The translations under genes and the position numbers were made by a program. Positions 14,601 to 26,440 of a stretch of DNA of 64,000 bases are shown here, one piece after another. The DNA comes from Numida meleagris (Eukaryota; Chordata; Aves; Galliformes; Numididae). Within the stretch, counting starts at the first letter, position 1, and each line of letters begins with the position of its first letter. The notes beneath the pieces are model-generated. The model was given only the letters and a program-made list of their open reading frames with translations, was not told where the DNA came from and did no database searches. The stretch lies in the NCBI RefSeq assembly GCF_002078875.1, contig NC_034409.1:103201226-103265225 (forward strand). Direction: 5' to 3'.

Positions 14601-16281
14601 ATTCACCACTGTAGCTGTTATCATCACACTTGAGAGCTGGAGCACAAGCCACCAAATGCTTTGGGTTTTCCTGGCTTCTCAGCACTAAGGGTGCTTGCAA
14701 AAGCTTGTAGCAACACTCATGTGTGCCTGGGGCCAGTGTGTGGAGACAGACTGTGTGGAGCTCATAGAACATTTCTTTTGACCCTGCTTTTAGAGAGGAC
14801 TCACTGAAGATCTGTTCTGAATTAAACACACTGGAGTTTTCTCATCAGTGATCCATAACACACAATGAAAGGATTTTATTCCATCTCAGAGCTGGCGAGG
14901 AACAAAATCCAATGCCACCTATTTTCTATGCCACAGAGAAATGTACAGACCAAGCAAATAGCCCAAAAAATGAAATGTGGTAATCTTTGAGAAAAAAAAA
15001 AAACTGTATAGTTTTAATCAAATGATTTGTACCACAGAGAAGGAAAACAACATTTAATTTCCACCTGACAACAAAACTCTAGAACCACACTGATTTTCTC
15101 AAAAAAAAAAAAAAAAAAAGTGATGGGCATTGTTCTGAAACTACTTTTTCACAATAAGTGCCAGCATTTTCAGTGACTGAAAAGCTACTAAATAACATGA
15201 GACAAAGTTTCTTTGTTTTGAGCAACGCAAGGGGCCACACTTATGTGCACCAGCTACACACATCATGGATGCAGAGAGGAATAAAAGGAAACAGATGATA
15301 AAACAAATGGGTTAATTATGAATACATACTTATGAGACTTATATGGTAGCTCATTCTCAGTAGGCACTGAGAAGTATTTTTATCCCAAAGAAGTTCTAGC
15401 GGTGCTAAGTAACTTCTACCAAATTTTACACTTTAGGGTAGATCTCACCAGACAGAATAGATGTTAAACAGACTAACTTTTTTCACTTGTTTGTGTAGGA
15501 GATAATTTTAGGAATTTGTAAGTGGGACCAAACAGTCAATGAAAGGAATCTGCTTTTTGAAAATTATTTTCATGTCACAGAGGACAAAACCAAAACCCAC
15601 GTAAGCACAGACCAGCAAGCAAGTTAAGAGGAATAGACAGTCTCCCAAGCCAAAGGACATAACACTGGGCTAATCACTGCTGTCCAAAATCCAATACCAA
15701 ATAAACGCATTAGTTGTCTATGGAACTTCTGGGAACTCCTTTATAACTTCATATTTTCATCAAGTGGTACACAAAGATACTTTGGACGGCTTTACAAAGG
15801 GATTATCGGAACTGGCTGCTTTATGGGATTTGGCATCACGTTTGCAAGTGTGAATGCAGATTGTGGTAAAAAATATTTTCAAAGTAAATAGATGCTAAGG
15901 TTTCTCTAAAATAAAGTTTAATAAATGTGCCATTCTTTTGTAATTCCAGGAATTGTGAAGCTTTAGCCTTTGAAAAATATCTACTCCTTTATTTACGTTA
16001 ATCCTCTCTGGATTTCCATCCATTGTTTACAAGTGTAACACGAGTTGTTTATGCATACAAGGAAAATGATAGTTTTCTGATTTTATATGCAGAATCATGA
16101 CATGCCACTACATTGCATTATTAGCATGAGAATACTTTGCACTTTTATAGTGGCTTCCATACAAGGAATTTGAAGTTCTTTGAAAGAGATGCTGCTTTTG
16201 CCATTCAAATTTATATTGCCAAATCAACTAGGAAAATATGAATGAAGAAATACCGGGTGTTTTTGTTCTCCACAGAACTGC
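11601..16281. other. Intergenic DNA, no supported gene
   Basis: A/T-rich unique sequence with A-runs at 12,912-12,927 and 15,101-15,119 and a 57-bp hairpin at 13,397-13,453, listed separately. Open frames at 13,767-14,060 and 14,274-14,633 have no recognisable domain, splice sites or codon pattern to support them. I see no RNA gene. Confidence 0.45.
13397..13453. repeat. Imperfect inverted repeat (hairpin)
   Basis: The left arm CAGAAG-TC-TGCACAAATCCC faces the right arm GGGATTTGTGCA-CAAA-CTTCTG across a loop of about 16 bases. The stem has 18 Watson-Crick pairs in two blocks, split by a 2/4-base internal loop. The length (57 nt) is short for a microRNA precursor. It could equally be a small inverted duplication or a miniature transposon remnant. 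Confidence 0.6.
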
Positions 16282-16435
16282 CTTATAGTTGGGGAACTCT
16301 GCGCCTTGAGATATTCAAGACCCATTTGCACACCTATCTGTGTGACCTGTTGTAGGGTATCTGGGAGGTTGGACTCGATGACTTCTTGAGCTCCCTTCCA
16401 ACCCCTGAGACGACATGATTCTGTGAAAGTGCATT
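16282..16435 (+). repeat. CR1-like 3' end fragment, diverged
   Basis: The segment shows the order expected of a CR1-type 3' region: CTTGAGATATTCAAGACCC, then GGAGGTTGGACTCGATGAC, CTCCCTTCCAACCCC and a terminal GATTCTGTGA. It differs from the other copies in its middle part, so it may belong to another subfamily. No coding capacity remains. Confidence 0.6.
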
Positions 16436-19288
16436 TCCTGAGTAGGTGGCTGTAGGCAGGCTGCACAGGGGCACCTTGGTTACCCTGCAGACCACTATTG
16501 TTTCTACTCTCTCAGCAAGTTGCTGGCTGTGGCTTTACTGTGTTGTCTTTGTGGGACAGTAGTTATCATTTACTTGGGGAGGAAACAGCAAAACATTGTC
16601 AGCAATGCTTATGTAGCGATCCCTCCCCCCCATTGTATATTTCAGAAAAGAAGAGAAGACCAGGACAGGAAACTTTCGAACATAGTTAATCTTAACTGTT
16701 ACTTGCCTCATACCAGACTCCCATCTGCTTCCTCTGGGACCTGAGTGCCCTCTAACATCTTCACATACACTATACGCATAAGGGGAAGGGGCAGCAGGGA
16801 AAATTGCAATAAAAAATACAAAAGAAATTTACATCCTCAGTCCTGAAAGCCTGAGACAGTTTAAGAAGAACCTTACCCCTGAGACAAAAGATGTTAAGGA
16901 TGTCATGGCTCTGAGTGGCAAGACTGATTTCCCCTTGTCTTGGCCCCATTGCCTACCCTGCTTCTGCTGCTTCAGAAGTCACACAGCAGAAAAATCTCAC
17001 CTCAGCACACATTATAATCCTCTACCTTCCCTCCTGTACACCAGTAAACTCTTTGGTCCCAGAAATGTGACATGCCAATATTAATGCTCTCCATTATTCT
17101 CAATCTCTTTCTGGCTCCTTGTGCTACAGTCCTCTCGCCACTTCCCCACCCGTCTCTCACTGACATCTGTGAGTCCCTTCTCTGTCCCCAACAACACAAG
17201 CGAAGCTCAGTTCCCAGTTCTGGTTTTGGTCGTTGGTGGTTTGTTTTGTTTTTCCTAAAATCAAAGTAAGGATAACCCATGCTCCTTTAGCTCCAATATG
17301 GCAGTCCCTATCTTTTCAATTTAGAAAATAAACTCTTTGGGTCTGAAGCTGTATCTTGTTTGTTTGCACGAAGTGGGGTGGGAGCTGACTTAGAGATGCA
17401 GGCTGTGGGATGCATCTGCTTTTCACACTACCTGCACCATACAGGCTCAGCCTCGGCCATGATGTGCCTTATGATGCTAACAAGAGAGTCAAACCTCTGG
17501 TTTAGGAGTCCTCTCTTCTGAAAAGGAGCTCCTTTGTTTCTGTAGAGTAAGAGCAGCACCTCCAGCCACAGCTGCAAGTAAAAGAGTGGCAGGAACTGCA
17601 TGCAGCTCATCCCAGAGGGGAGTGAGGGAGCCAGACCCATATAGGGTTGTGGCGTCCATCATAGTATCAGCCAGATCCACACAATAGAGCCAGGTCTTCC
17701 AGGTGACATTGCTGTCATATTCAGGCGGGTTTGAGCAGCTCATTCAGGAAGGAGACTGAGGAACAGCAGGCTGTTTCCTCAAAGTCAAACCTTTTTCTTC
17801 CCCTGAGGTCTCCCTGGAGCCCATTGCACATGGGTCTGCTTCTTCTAACCCTCCATCAGAAGGATACATCAGCCAGAATGTGTCAGGCCTTTGGATGTAT
17901 TCAGGCAGCCACTTCTGAATGCAATGCAAGTTTTTTGCCCCTGACCTAATTTAACGAACAGGGTTGCAGTATTATATTTCCTTCCTTTTGTTTCTATTTT
18001 CTATATTTCTATATTTCCTCCTTTCAGAGCCCTACATCTGCAAGAATTAGAAAGGTGATTCTTTCTCTCATGCACATGTCAAGAAAATACCCAGCAGGAA
18101 GCAGCTCATACCCAGAACACTGCTCACTCTGCAGCATTTTCCTGGTGTCTTGAAGCTTCCTGTGCCATTGCTCAGAGAGTCAGAGCCACCTCTGTTTAGT
18201 ACAAAACTACCACTGAAAGTTAAAATAATTACCTACAGAGAGAATACGTGTTTCTTTGATATAATTAGACAATATGCCCAGGTGTTTAGCACCAAGGCAT
18301 CTACTCCTTAATTGGAAAAAGTCGAGGACAGAAACTAATTAGCAGCATTAATCAAAAGCAGAGGTCTAATGATAATTAACAACACATCCTCACTACAAAC
18401 CCAGTACCTGGAATACAGGGTGTTCCAAACTGTAAAATGAAATGATCGGAGCTTGACGTGTTTCCAATTCCAACTGTAGATCTGGTAAAACTACATATTA
18501 TTTCCCCAAACTAAAGAATACTGATCAGAGTTATTATAATATTAACAGTGATCTTCTTGGGCTCTGCCGTGCCACTAAGTGATTACTTACAAGAAGGAAA
18601 GTGTTGAGGGAAGAGAAACTGCAAAGCAGTGAGGCTGAATGCCTGAGACCACAGCTCTCTCAGGAAGAAGACACCGCAGAAGCAGAATCCTCAGCCCACA
18701 TCTGTGAAGCCCACTTCCCACATCCACCCAAGTGCACAGAGCAGGGGACTACAGACCCTCATAGCTCTGCAATTTCTGCCTCCATCCACTTTCTCTCTTC
18801 TTATCTACTCAGACACCTTCACGAGGCAAAAGTGAGCATTCATCTGATTCAAAAACTGGGGGAAGAGAGAAAATCTCTGCACCACACTAACAGGTGGGCC
18901 AAGTATTTGCAAATAAAATGTCCAGATTCTGACAGAATGTGTGTGCTGAGAAACCTACAACTGGGCAGTGGAAAACTTAACACTTTTTTCCCACTGTTTT
19001 AAGGCTCTTTACTCACGTGCACATGTGTAACTATTTAATAATGTCCTTTATTTCATTCAGCTAATTTGTGTAAGAAAGACCAAGGATGGATGTCAATGCC
19101 TGGATGGCTACAGGAACTTCTACATTTAATTGCCCCTATTTGGCAACTACACAGTGCTTTGTGTGCATCACATGCTGGATGCAGCACCTACCACAAAAGA
19201 CCCAGGGATCTAAGCCCCAGGCACACCAGAGGCTGAAGTTTACCAAAGGGAAAACAGGAATAAAACCCCAAGATACAGTCTGAACTGT
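16436..19288. other. Intergenic DNA, no supported gene
   Basis: Unique sequence with scattered short open frames on both strands (for example 17,428-17,743 minus and 18,601-19,002 plus). No domain, signal peptide, splice framework or RNA gene is recognisable. Confidence 0.45.
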
Positions 19289-19293
19289 TCCTC

Positions 19294-19823
19294 TGTCAAC
19301 AGTTTACAGGCATCCAGCCCGGTTCTGTGACGAAGGGGACGGGGGATCCACGGGTCCACGCCCCAGGAAAAGGGAAAAGGGGAAAAGGGTAAGGAGATGG
19401 CCCTGAGAGCAAAGAACAGCGGCAACAATCTGAGGAGAAACAAACTAATTTACTAAATAAAATATCGGAATGCAAAAAAACACACTATAATACAATATAA
19501 TTACAATTTAAGCTGATAAATCCAATACAGAGAGAGAGAATGTCCCAAAATCAAGGTAGGCCTTACTCTACTACCGACGATAAGACGGCTGGAGAGCGAG
19601 GTGCTGCCAAGACGAGAGACGGGCAGAAAAAAGGACGAGGTCTCGTGATCTGCAAGTTTTTATACTGTGAGCTTTTATCTTTTCCTTCTGGCTGGAAAAT
19701 GGTAACAAAGGAGCAAAGTGCCGTGGGGACTGTAGTAGTCCTTCTCTTCTGAGAACCAGGTACATCCACTACATGATGTTATGATGTGGAATACCAATAA
19801 CCAAAAATCACAAAACCATGACA
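19294..19823 (-). mobile_element. Solo LTR of an endogenous retrovirus with 5-bp target duplication
   Basis: About 530 bp bounded by TGTCAACAG on the left and CCATGACA on the right. Read on the minus strand it is a TG...CA LTR. It is flanked by the direct repeat TCCTC (19,289-19,293 and 19,824-19,828), a 5-bp target-site duplication. On the minus strand a TATA box (CAGTATAAAAA) lies near 19,657-19,667. No internal retroviral sequence is present, so the copy most likely arose by LTR-LTR recombination. A closely related copy with an internal integrase segment lies at 27,146-27,993. Confidence 0.88.
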
Positions 19824-19828
19824 TCCTC

Positions 19829-21844
19829 AAATCAAGGTTGTAGTGAATCTTCATTCTTTCGCAGCAAGGAGAGCTGCTATATAACCTCCTTCTCCCTTAG
19901 GATTAAGGCAGTGGAGACGGTTGCTGACACCAAACAAGTCATAGAGTTACAGAATCATAGAATGTAACTACTCTGTCAGCCTGCTGCAGCCCCAACAGAA
20001 TCTTTGTATTATTTTGATATTTCCATGTTACTTAGCCAAGAGATGAAGCAAAACAGGAAAAAGATAAACATTCATTTCGTTTGGTGTGTGGGCCAAGAAT
20101 AATTGCCATCAATGTTGATTAACCTCTGGGGACACTGCTGAATTTAAACCTGCAGACGGTGAAATCCCAGCTGATACATGCTCTGCTTTGAGTAACACTC
20201 ATTACATGTTTCTATGTTTGTATTTATCTGAGAAAACTGTGAAAGTAATGTTCCCATGCTGGGAATAATGTGTTATCATATGCTCCTGGAGTGTGCAGTT
20301 TCTGCAGCTCACTGACCCTACCAGGTTCTAATCAAAGATTAAAGCTCTTTCAAAACTGAGTATTTTGAAAAAAAAATCATACAGTTTCTGAGAGATCAGC
20401 AGCCTCAAAAAGCATTGGACATTTTCTAGTTCAGTGCTATTTATTCAGAAATACACTTCAAATTTTTAATGAATATCAATCACCAGAGACTGAGTTCTGC
20501 ACTGCCCTACTGCAGACCCTACTGGGTTCATTGACTTCGCAGAGGTGGCATGATTTCACGCAGAACGTGGCTGAACCAGCTCTACCTATATCGCCTTAGT
20601 TACTGCACTGCAGGCAGTGAAGGCTACAGGCCAGGTACAAATCTGGCTGTTAGCGCAATGCCAAAGCATATCCTGACTCAGTTGTGTGATATGCCATGGC
20701 ATCAAAGCCTGTCACAACTGTTCTAATAAAGGAGACATTTTGTTAGTAATATTTGCCAGGAAAACAAATCCTCAGCAAACTATCTTGCAATTCACATGCG
20801 TTGAAATGCAATTTGCCACATATATTTTATATGCAAACTGTACCGGAATTTCTTCCATGGCTTACTCTGTGGCTGGAAATGGATGTTTCACTGGAGTTTT
20901 GTATGAAAGTTCCCATGACTAATTTCATTATATTCAATGTTGTTGTGTGATGATACAGAATTGTCTTTAGGTGCTGGGAGAGCCCATTGTAGATATCACT
21001 CTAAGCATAAGAAAATATTCCGTAAATGACCTATTTTTTGTTTTATTTTATTTATAACTACTGAATGCCTCAGTTTTCCTTCCTACTGCTTCCTTTCTGT
21101 GCTGGCTTCTACCACAATTCCTCTTCAAAGGGTCTCCTCTCATCTCATTTAACACAGCAGAAGCCTATAGCCAAAGCATGGGGTGATGTGAAATAACTGC
21201 CTAGCACTGCTTTCTTATCTGTCTCATAAAGTTACACAGACATTTAACCACACTTTTGTTGAGCTTCCCATACTGATTAGCCAGCCACAAATGAAAATTC
21301 TCTGTTTTCAAACACAAGCCACATTTTAGAAAACACATTCAACTTCCTATAAAGCTGAGCAAGTGCTTCCAATCTTTAGTTCTTCCTTTTCTTAGAGACA
21401 AAGTGTAACAAACAGACACTGAGGTGAAAGGTATTGACTAGAGAGCAGGGAGTCACCATTCCTCTTCAGCATCCCCCTTTCCAAGGAATGACATCATGTT
21501 CCCACTTGTGATTCTCCATGTAATAAATGGTGAGATTTAACTAAAGATTCAATCTGGCACCTGCGTATCCTCTTGAGACAACGATCAAGGTTGTTTCAGG
21601 TAGCACTTTCAAAAGAAAAGTTTCAGGTTCTCTGGAATAAACAATGTTGAGAGGTAGTCTATGTCATCTCTGCTACAGAAGTATCTAGAAATCCCAGCTA
21701 AGAATCAGAAATCAGTGGGAATCCCCTTTTAAATCCATATGTGCAATGACAGCTTCCTTTTCCAAAAAGAGAGCTCATTACCTCAATGACTCACCATGCA
21801 CTGCAAGCAGGATACAATGCAAGGCACATAAGGCAGAGAAAGGA
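19829..21844. other. Intergenic DNA, no supported gene
   Basis: A vestige of CR1-type terminal repeats (GAATCATAGAATG) is seen near 19,950. Otherwise this is unique AT-rich sequence without a supported exon or RNA gene. Confidence 0.45.
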
Positions 21845-22053
21845 GAACCTGTACGGTGAAGCACTGGAACGGGTTGCCCAGAAGACAGTTGGTGGATGCC
21901 CTGTCCCTGGAAACATTCAAGGTTAGGCTGCACGGGGCTGCATGGAGGAACCTGATGTCACTGTAGGTGTCCCTGTTCATTGCAGGGGGGTTGGACTAAG
22001 TGATCTTTAAGAGTCCCTTCCAAATTAAACAATTCTATGATTCTGTGATTCTA
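21845..22053 (+). repeat. CR1 LINE 3' end fragment
   Basis: Contains GAAGCACTGGAACGGGTTGC, GGTGGATGCCCTGTCCCTGG, GGTTGGACTAAGTGATC and the terminal ATTCTATGATTCTGTGATTCT. It is a 5'-truncated copy of about 210 bp in plus orientation. Confidence 0.92.
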
Positions 22054-22193
22054 GAGACAGCAAGAACCTACACAACACAGGCATAGAGGCATAGGCAAAA
22101 GAAAGTCAGATGAATAACTCATCATCTGCAAACATGAAACAGTGTATTTCCCCGTATAAATGAAAATACATTGGATCTAACAAAGGGAAAGAG

Positions 22194-22291
22194 AGAGGAA
22201 AGAGGAAAGAGGAAAGAGGAAAGAGGAAAGAGGAAAGAGGAAAGAGGAAAGAGGAAAGAGGAAAGAGGAAAGAGGAAAGAGGAAAGAGGAA
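22194..22291. repeat. 7-bp microsatellite (GAGGAAA)n
   Basis: About 14 nearly perfect tandem copies of GAGGAAA, purine-only on the + strand and followed by further AG-rich sequence. The unit length is not a multiple of three, so three units form a 21-bp coding period and the + strand stays open. The resulting repetitive peptide should not be read as a gene. Confidence 0.95.
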
Positions 22292-23279
22292 AAAGAGGAG
22301 GAAAAGTCTCTTATTTTAAGTGTGTTTGTCCATCATATGTTGGAAGGTTTAATGAAACATTTGAGTTCTGCTAAGAGAAGTCTCAACCTTCCAAACGGCT
22401 CATGAAACACATCTCTAGAACCTTATTAATATGAAGTACAAGAACCTAAATAGGTCTATATCTAACTTTAGTGGAAGCACTTCCTGAAGCACTTCTAAAG
22501 TACTCCGTTATCTTTTCGAATGCTTTTTCCTAGAGAAATAGCATCACCTTCAGGCCAAAAAAGACTGCATTCCAATTTGTTTAGTCAAGAAAGTCTTAAA
22601 AATTACTTCTCAAACCTTGCATGTTTTTTGCATCTTTCTGATTCTATATGTGAATATACAAATTTTTTTTACTGAACTGTACACAGTTTTTTTTAAGGAG
22701 TTATATTTCCTAATTTTGGATTCACCAAGGTTTCAGAACAGTCTGAACAGTTGGGCTCAGAACAAAATAAAAATAGCAAAAATGGAAATATAACAATATA
22801 AATAGGCGTATCAGAGGTAAATAACCAGGGAAAGCTGCTTTTATCCAGCATTCATCCATCCTGTACCGAGGCCAGACAGAAGACTTACTGGATGACCAAG
22901 GAATATCACTGGAGACAATGAGGAAAGCTAGTGTGAAACATGAAGAATTATCTTTAAAATGTATTTATGGATTATAGTTTGAATTATATTTATATTTATA
23001 GTTTAAAGAATTATAAACTATATTTATAGTCAAAAGAAGAGGAGAGACAAGAAATGGTCAGGAAAAAAAAAAGGGAGAAGGGAATAAATAGAGGAAAAAA
23101 GTGCAGATGAATTTCAGAAATTTCAGCACAAAATGCTCAGAGACCAAGAGACCCATACAGTAATTTCATGTTTTGTGCAGGAAAGAGCAGCAGGTTCAGG
23201 AAGCTTCTGCAAAGACGGCAGGAAATTAGAAAGAGGGTTCACTAAAAATTGTGCTGATAAAGCAGTTAACAAAGAAATA
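22292..23279. other. Intergenic DNA, no supported gene
   Basis: AT-rich unique sequence. A small inverted repeat built from TATAGTTT and AAACTATA lies around 22,973-23,027. No supported gene is seen. Confidence 0.45.
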
Positions 23280-24160
23280 AAAAATCATAGAATCATAGAA
23301 TGGCTTGAGTTGGAAAGGACACCAAGGATCATTGAGCTGCAACCCCCCTGCCACAGGTAGGGCCACCAACCTCCAGATCTGGTACTAGACCACGTTGCCC
23401 AGGGCCCGATCCAACCAGGTCTTGAACACTTCCAGGAACGGACTGTCCACAGCCTCTCTGAGCAGCCTGTTCCAGCACCTCACCACTCTCTCTGTGCAGA
23501 ACTTCTCCCTGACTACCAGTCTAAACCTTCCCTCCGTGAGCTTAAAACCATTCTCCCTTGCCCTATCACTGCCTACCCTTGTAAAAAGTTGATTCCCCTC
23601 CTTTTTATAGTCCCCTTTTAAACACTGGAAGGCTGCAGTGAGGTCTCCTCGCAGCCTTCTCTTTTCCAGGCTCAACAAGCCCAGCTCCCTCACCTCAGCC
23701 TATCTTCATAGGAGAGGTACTCCAGCCTTCTGATCATCTTCATGCCCTCCTCTGGACCCTCTCCAACAGCTCCGCATCTTTCCTGTATTGGGAGCCCTAG
23801 TTCTGGATGCAGTACTCCAGATGGCACCTCACAAGGGGAGATTAGAGGGGGACAGTCACCTCCCTGTCCCTGCAGGCCACCCCTCTTCTGATGGGGGCTA
23901 GGAAACCATTGGCCTTCTGAGCTGCAAGAGCACACTGCTGGCTCATGTTCAGTTTTTCATCCACTGGGACCCCCAGGTCCTTCTCAGCAGGGCTACTCTC
24001 AAGGAGTTCTCCTCCCAGTCTGTATACGTATCTGGGGTTACTCCATCCCAAGTGCAAAACCTTGCACTTTGCTATGTTGAACCTCATTAGGTACACATGG
24101 GCCTACCTTTCGAGTCTGTCGAGGTCCATCTGGATGGCATCCCTTCCCATCACATGTAAA
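23280..24160 (-). repeat. CR1 LINE, about 0.9 kb, with ORF2 C-terminal remnants
   Basis: The left edge ATCATAGAATCATAGAATGG is the CR1 3' terminus in reverse complement. On the minus strand, open stretches at 23,842-24,096 and 23,385-23,693 encode the C-terminal part of CR1 ORF2. Recognisable peptides are [24 protein letters not shown] and GFKLTEGRFRL. Stops and frame changes separate them, so the copy is dead. It is the longest CR1 copy in the window. Unique sequence without a feature follows to 24,487. Confidence 0.93.
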
Positions 24161-24487
24161 AAACAGCCTTAAAGAAATCCGTGCTTAGGATAAGTGAGAC
24201 AAGAAGAAAATAAAAATTGTGAGTTACAAGACCTCTGTGTTTGCAGAGGTATGATCTGAGTGAACCACCCAGAAGGACTGACTGCTAAGATTCATATTGT
24301 CCTTTAGCTTTCTTTCCTGAGGCTGCTTCCAGGTCACCTCCTGCCTCTCAGAAGTCAGTTTGGAACTGGAATTTTTCAACTTTGAATACTTGGACAATGC
24401 CAAGAGCCCTTCAAAAGTGGAAACCCAAAAACAAGTAATCATGCCATATATAACACTTGTCCCATGAGACAAATTCATGCTGCCATG

Positions 24488-24630
24488 GGCAGGGCTGCCC
24501 CCCACCAGCTCAGGCTGCCCAGGGCCCCATCCAACCTGGCCCTGAGTGCCTCCAGGGATGGGACATCACAGCTTCTCTGGGCAGCCTGTGCCAGCACCTC
24601 ACTGCCCTCTGAGGAAAGGATTTACTCCTA
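24488..24630 (-). repeat. CR1 LINE fragment lacking its 3' terminus
   Basis: Contains CACCAGCTCAGGCTGCCC, CCATCCAACCTGGCCCTGAG, GGGCAGCCTGTGCCAGCACC and CACTGCCCTCTGAGGAAAGG, which is CR1 3' region in reverse complement. The terminal octamer repeats are absent, so the copy was broken after insertion. Confidence 0.85.
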
Positions 24631-24906
24631 AGTACAAAGATCTCCTCATGAATAACTCTCACAACACTTGATAAGGGTTATATTTAATACGCTTGGCTGT
24701 CAGGATGCACTTGCCCAGAGGACACCTCACCCATCTGCCGTTAAAAGGATGGGCACAGCAGCACACAGCCCTGCACTGAGGCCAAAGAGGCCACGAACGA
24801 GGAGAGCACCAGCAAGGGCTTTGGCAGTTCACAGCGAACACTTCCCCCATGATTAACAAATAAATAAACACAGAAAGCAAAGAGCCGGCTGAGCTGTTTG
24901 TGCGAA

Positions 24907-24917
24907 GAAAACGAAAC
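24907..24917 (+). promoter_or_regulatory. Interferon-stimulated response element, copy 1
   Basis: The 11-mer GAAAACGAAAC fits the GAAANNGAAAC core bound by ISGF3 and IRF proteins. It is followed by GAG rather than T. A CCGGAAAG (ETS-like) motif lies about 10 bases downstream. Function is inferred from the motif and its position before the IFNAR2 CpG island. Confidence 0.6.
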
Positions 24918-25009
24918 GAGCCGAACCGGAAAGCACTGCGGGAACGTACTTCAAGGCCGAAGCCAAGAGCCTACCGGGTTGGGGGAGTCGGCTGAGCTGT
25001 TTGTAGGAA

Positions 25010-25020
25010 GAAAACGAAAC
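25010..25020 (+). promoter_or_regulatory. Interferon-stimulated response element, copy 2
   Basis: Identical core to copy 1, exactly 103 bp downstream, created by the tandem duplication. The same downstream CCGGAAAG motif is kept. Two ISREs in register could raise interferon responsiveness of IFNAR2, but only the sequence match is seen. Confidence 0.6.
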
Positions 25021-25084
25021 GAGCCGAACCGGAAAGCACTGCGGGAACGTACTTCAAGGCCGAACCCAAGAGCCTACCGGGTTG

Positions 25085-25640
25085 GGGGGCGGGGCTCCGG
25101 CCAGCAGCAGCGAGTAGCCCGGCAGCAGCACGCTGTGCGTCCCGCCCCCGAGGCGTCGCTCCTGCGGGGTAGGCTCGGCTGCGCTCCCTGTTCCAGGGCG
25201 CAACGTCTACCGTTTCGTCCGTGGGGCTCTGGCTGGGCCCGGCAGGGAGCTGCTGGGCGCCGTTCTCGTAGACCGTGAGGATGACTCCCGCTGCGAGGTA
25301 CGGCCGCGGCTGGCTCTGGCCTGGGCGTCGGAGCGGCGCCGTTGGAGGGAGGGGAGGTCCCCAGCAGCACGGGCACTGGGGCGGCCGCAGGGGCAGCGCG
25401 TAGGGTGTCCCGTCCCATCCCCCGCCTTGGGGAGCGGTGTCAGCGGGGCCCGCTCGGCCGTGTGCGGTGAGCTTCCGCGGGAGCGGGGGGGATTTCCTGG
25501 AAAGGCCGCTTCTTTCTGTTTTCTTTCTGTTGATCGAGATTCGCGTCCCCAGCAGCGCGTTCGGGGTGAATCCGAGCAGCTCGGTGCAGGGGCAGGCCGT
25601 GCGTTCAGGATCACCAAGCCCGACTCCGGGCTCCGCGCAG
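25085..25640 (+). promoter_or_regulatory. IFNAR2: CpG-rich IFNAR2 promoter and putative noncoding exon 1
   Basis: The GC content and CpG frequency rise sharply compared with the flanks. Possible splice donors are GAG|GTACGG (exon end 25,297) and GCG|GTGAGC (exon end 25,466). Either could join to the acceptor at 29,007. No ATG in this stretch continues in frame into the receptor, so a noncoding first exon is inferred, as in human IFNAR2. The transcription start cannot be fixed from sequence alone. Confidence 0.5.
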
Positions 25641-25794
25641 CATCACCAGCAGACAAATCCTATATCTGACACTGTTATCCAAACGCTTCCAGAACTCCAA
25701 CACTCGGGGCCATGCCCACCGCCCTCTGGTGCAGACCCTTTCCCTAACCCCCAGCTGCCCCTCCCCTGACACAGCTCCATGCCGTTCCCTCGGG

Positions 25795-26063
25795 CCCTGT
25801 CGCTGTCACAGAGAGCAGAGCTCAGCGCTGCCCCTTTGCTCCCTGTGAGGAGCTGCAGCCGCCATGAGGCCTCCCCTCAGCTCCTCTGCTCTGGGCTGGA
25901 AACATCGAGGGGCCTCAGCCACTCTTATCCCCTCCAGACCACTCACCATCTTTGTAGCCCTCCCTCGGACAGTCTCTAATAGTTTTGTGTGTCCTTTTTG
26001 TACTGTAGTGCCCCAAATTGCATACACTTCTTGAGTTGAAGCCACACCTGCACAGTGTAGAGC
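25795..26063 (-). repeat. CR1 LINE internal fragment
   Basis: Reverse-complement CR1 ORF2 sequence, with GCCGCCATGAGGCCTCCCCT, CAGACCACTCACCATC, GACAGTCTCTAATAG and TGCCCCAAATTGCATAC. It lacks a 3' terminus and abuts a second CR1 copy at 26,066. It lies in the putative first intron of IFNAR2. Confidence 0.8.
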
Positions 26064-26065
26064 AT

Positions 26066-26440
26066 AGAATCATTAAGGTTGGAAAAGACCACTAAGATCA
26101 TCCAGTCCAACTGTCAGCCCATCCCCACCATGCCCACTAACCACATCCTTCAGCGCCACATCCACATGGCTCTTGAACACCTTCAGGAACCTCCAGTCCA
26201 CAACTTCCCTGGGCAGCCTGTGCCAGTGCCTCACCACTCTCCCTGAGAGGAATTTTTTCCAAATACCCAACCTGAACCTCTCCTGCTGCAACTTGAGGCC
26301 ATTACCACTCATCCTGGCACTGTTACCTGGGAGAAGACACCAACCTCCAACTCACCACAACCTCCTTTCACATGGTTGTAGAGAGCAATGAGGTCTCCCT
26401 TCATCCTCCTCTTTTCCAGACTGAACGGTTCTCTCACTCA
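26066..26440 (-). repeat. CR1 LINE 3' fragment
   Basis: Begins with CATAGAATCATTAAGGTTGG, the reverse-complement 3' terminus, and continues through CATCCAGTCCAACTG, GGGCAGCCTGTGCCAGTGCC and CTCCTCTTTTCCAGACTGAA. It is 5'-truncated and lies in the IFNAR2 first intron. Confidence 0.92.

Larger units (their letters stand above)
24882..25087. repeat. Tandem duplication of a 103-bp promoter segment
   Basis: Copy 1 spans 24,882-24,984 and copy 2 spans 24,985-25,087. They differ at only a handful of bases (for example GAGCC/GAGTC and GTGCG/GTAGG). Each copy carries GAAAACGAAACGAGC, then ACCGGAAAGCACTGCGGG, and ends in CTACCGGGTTGGGG. The near-identity points to a fairly recent duplication or to gene conversion. 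It lies directly upstream of the CpG-rich region taken as the IFNAR2 promoter. Confidence 0.95.

Noticed and set aside
23385..24096. Minus-strand frames resembling a reverse transcriptase gene
   Set aside because: They are the C-terminal remains of a CR1 LINE with broken frames, not a host gene or a retron-like system.
25118..25297. Frame open through the CpG island that would join in phase to the 29,008 exon
   Set aside because: It has no ATG and a stop at 25,115-25,117. The openness is explained by high GC content; a noncoding exon is more likely.
25281..25297. ATG just before a GTACGG donor as the IFNAR2 start
   Set aside because: Joined to the 29,008 acceptor, this frame (phase 2) reaches a stop after about 22 codons and misses the receptor frame.
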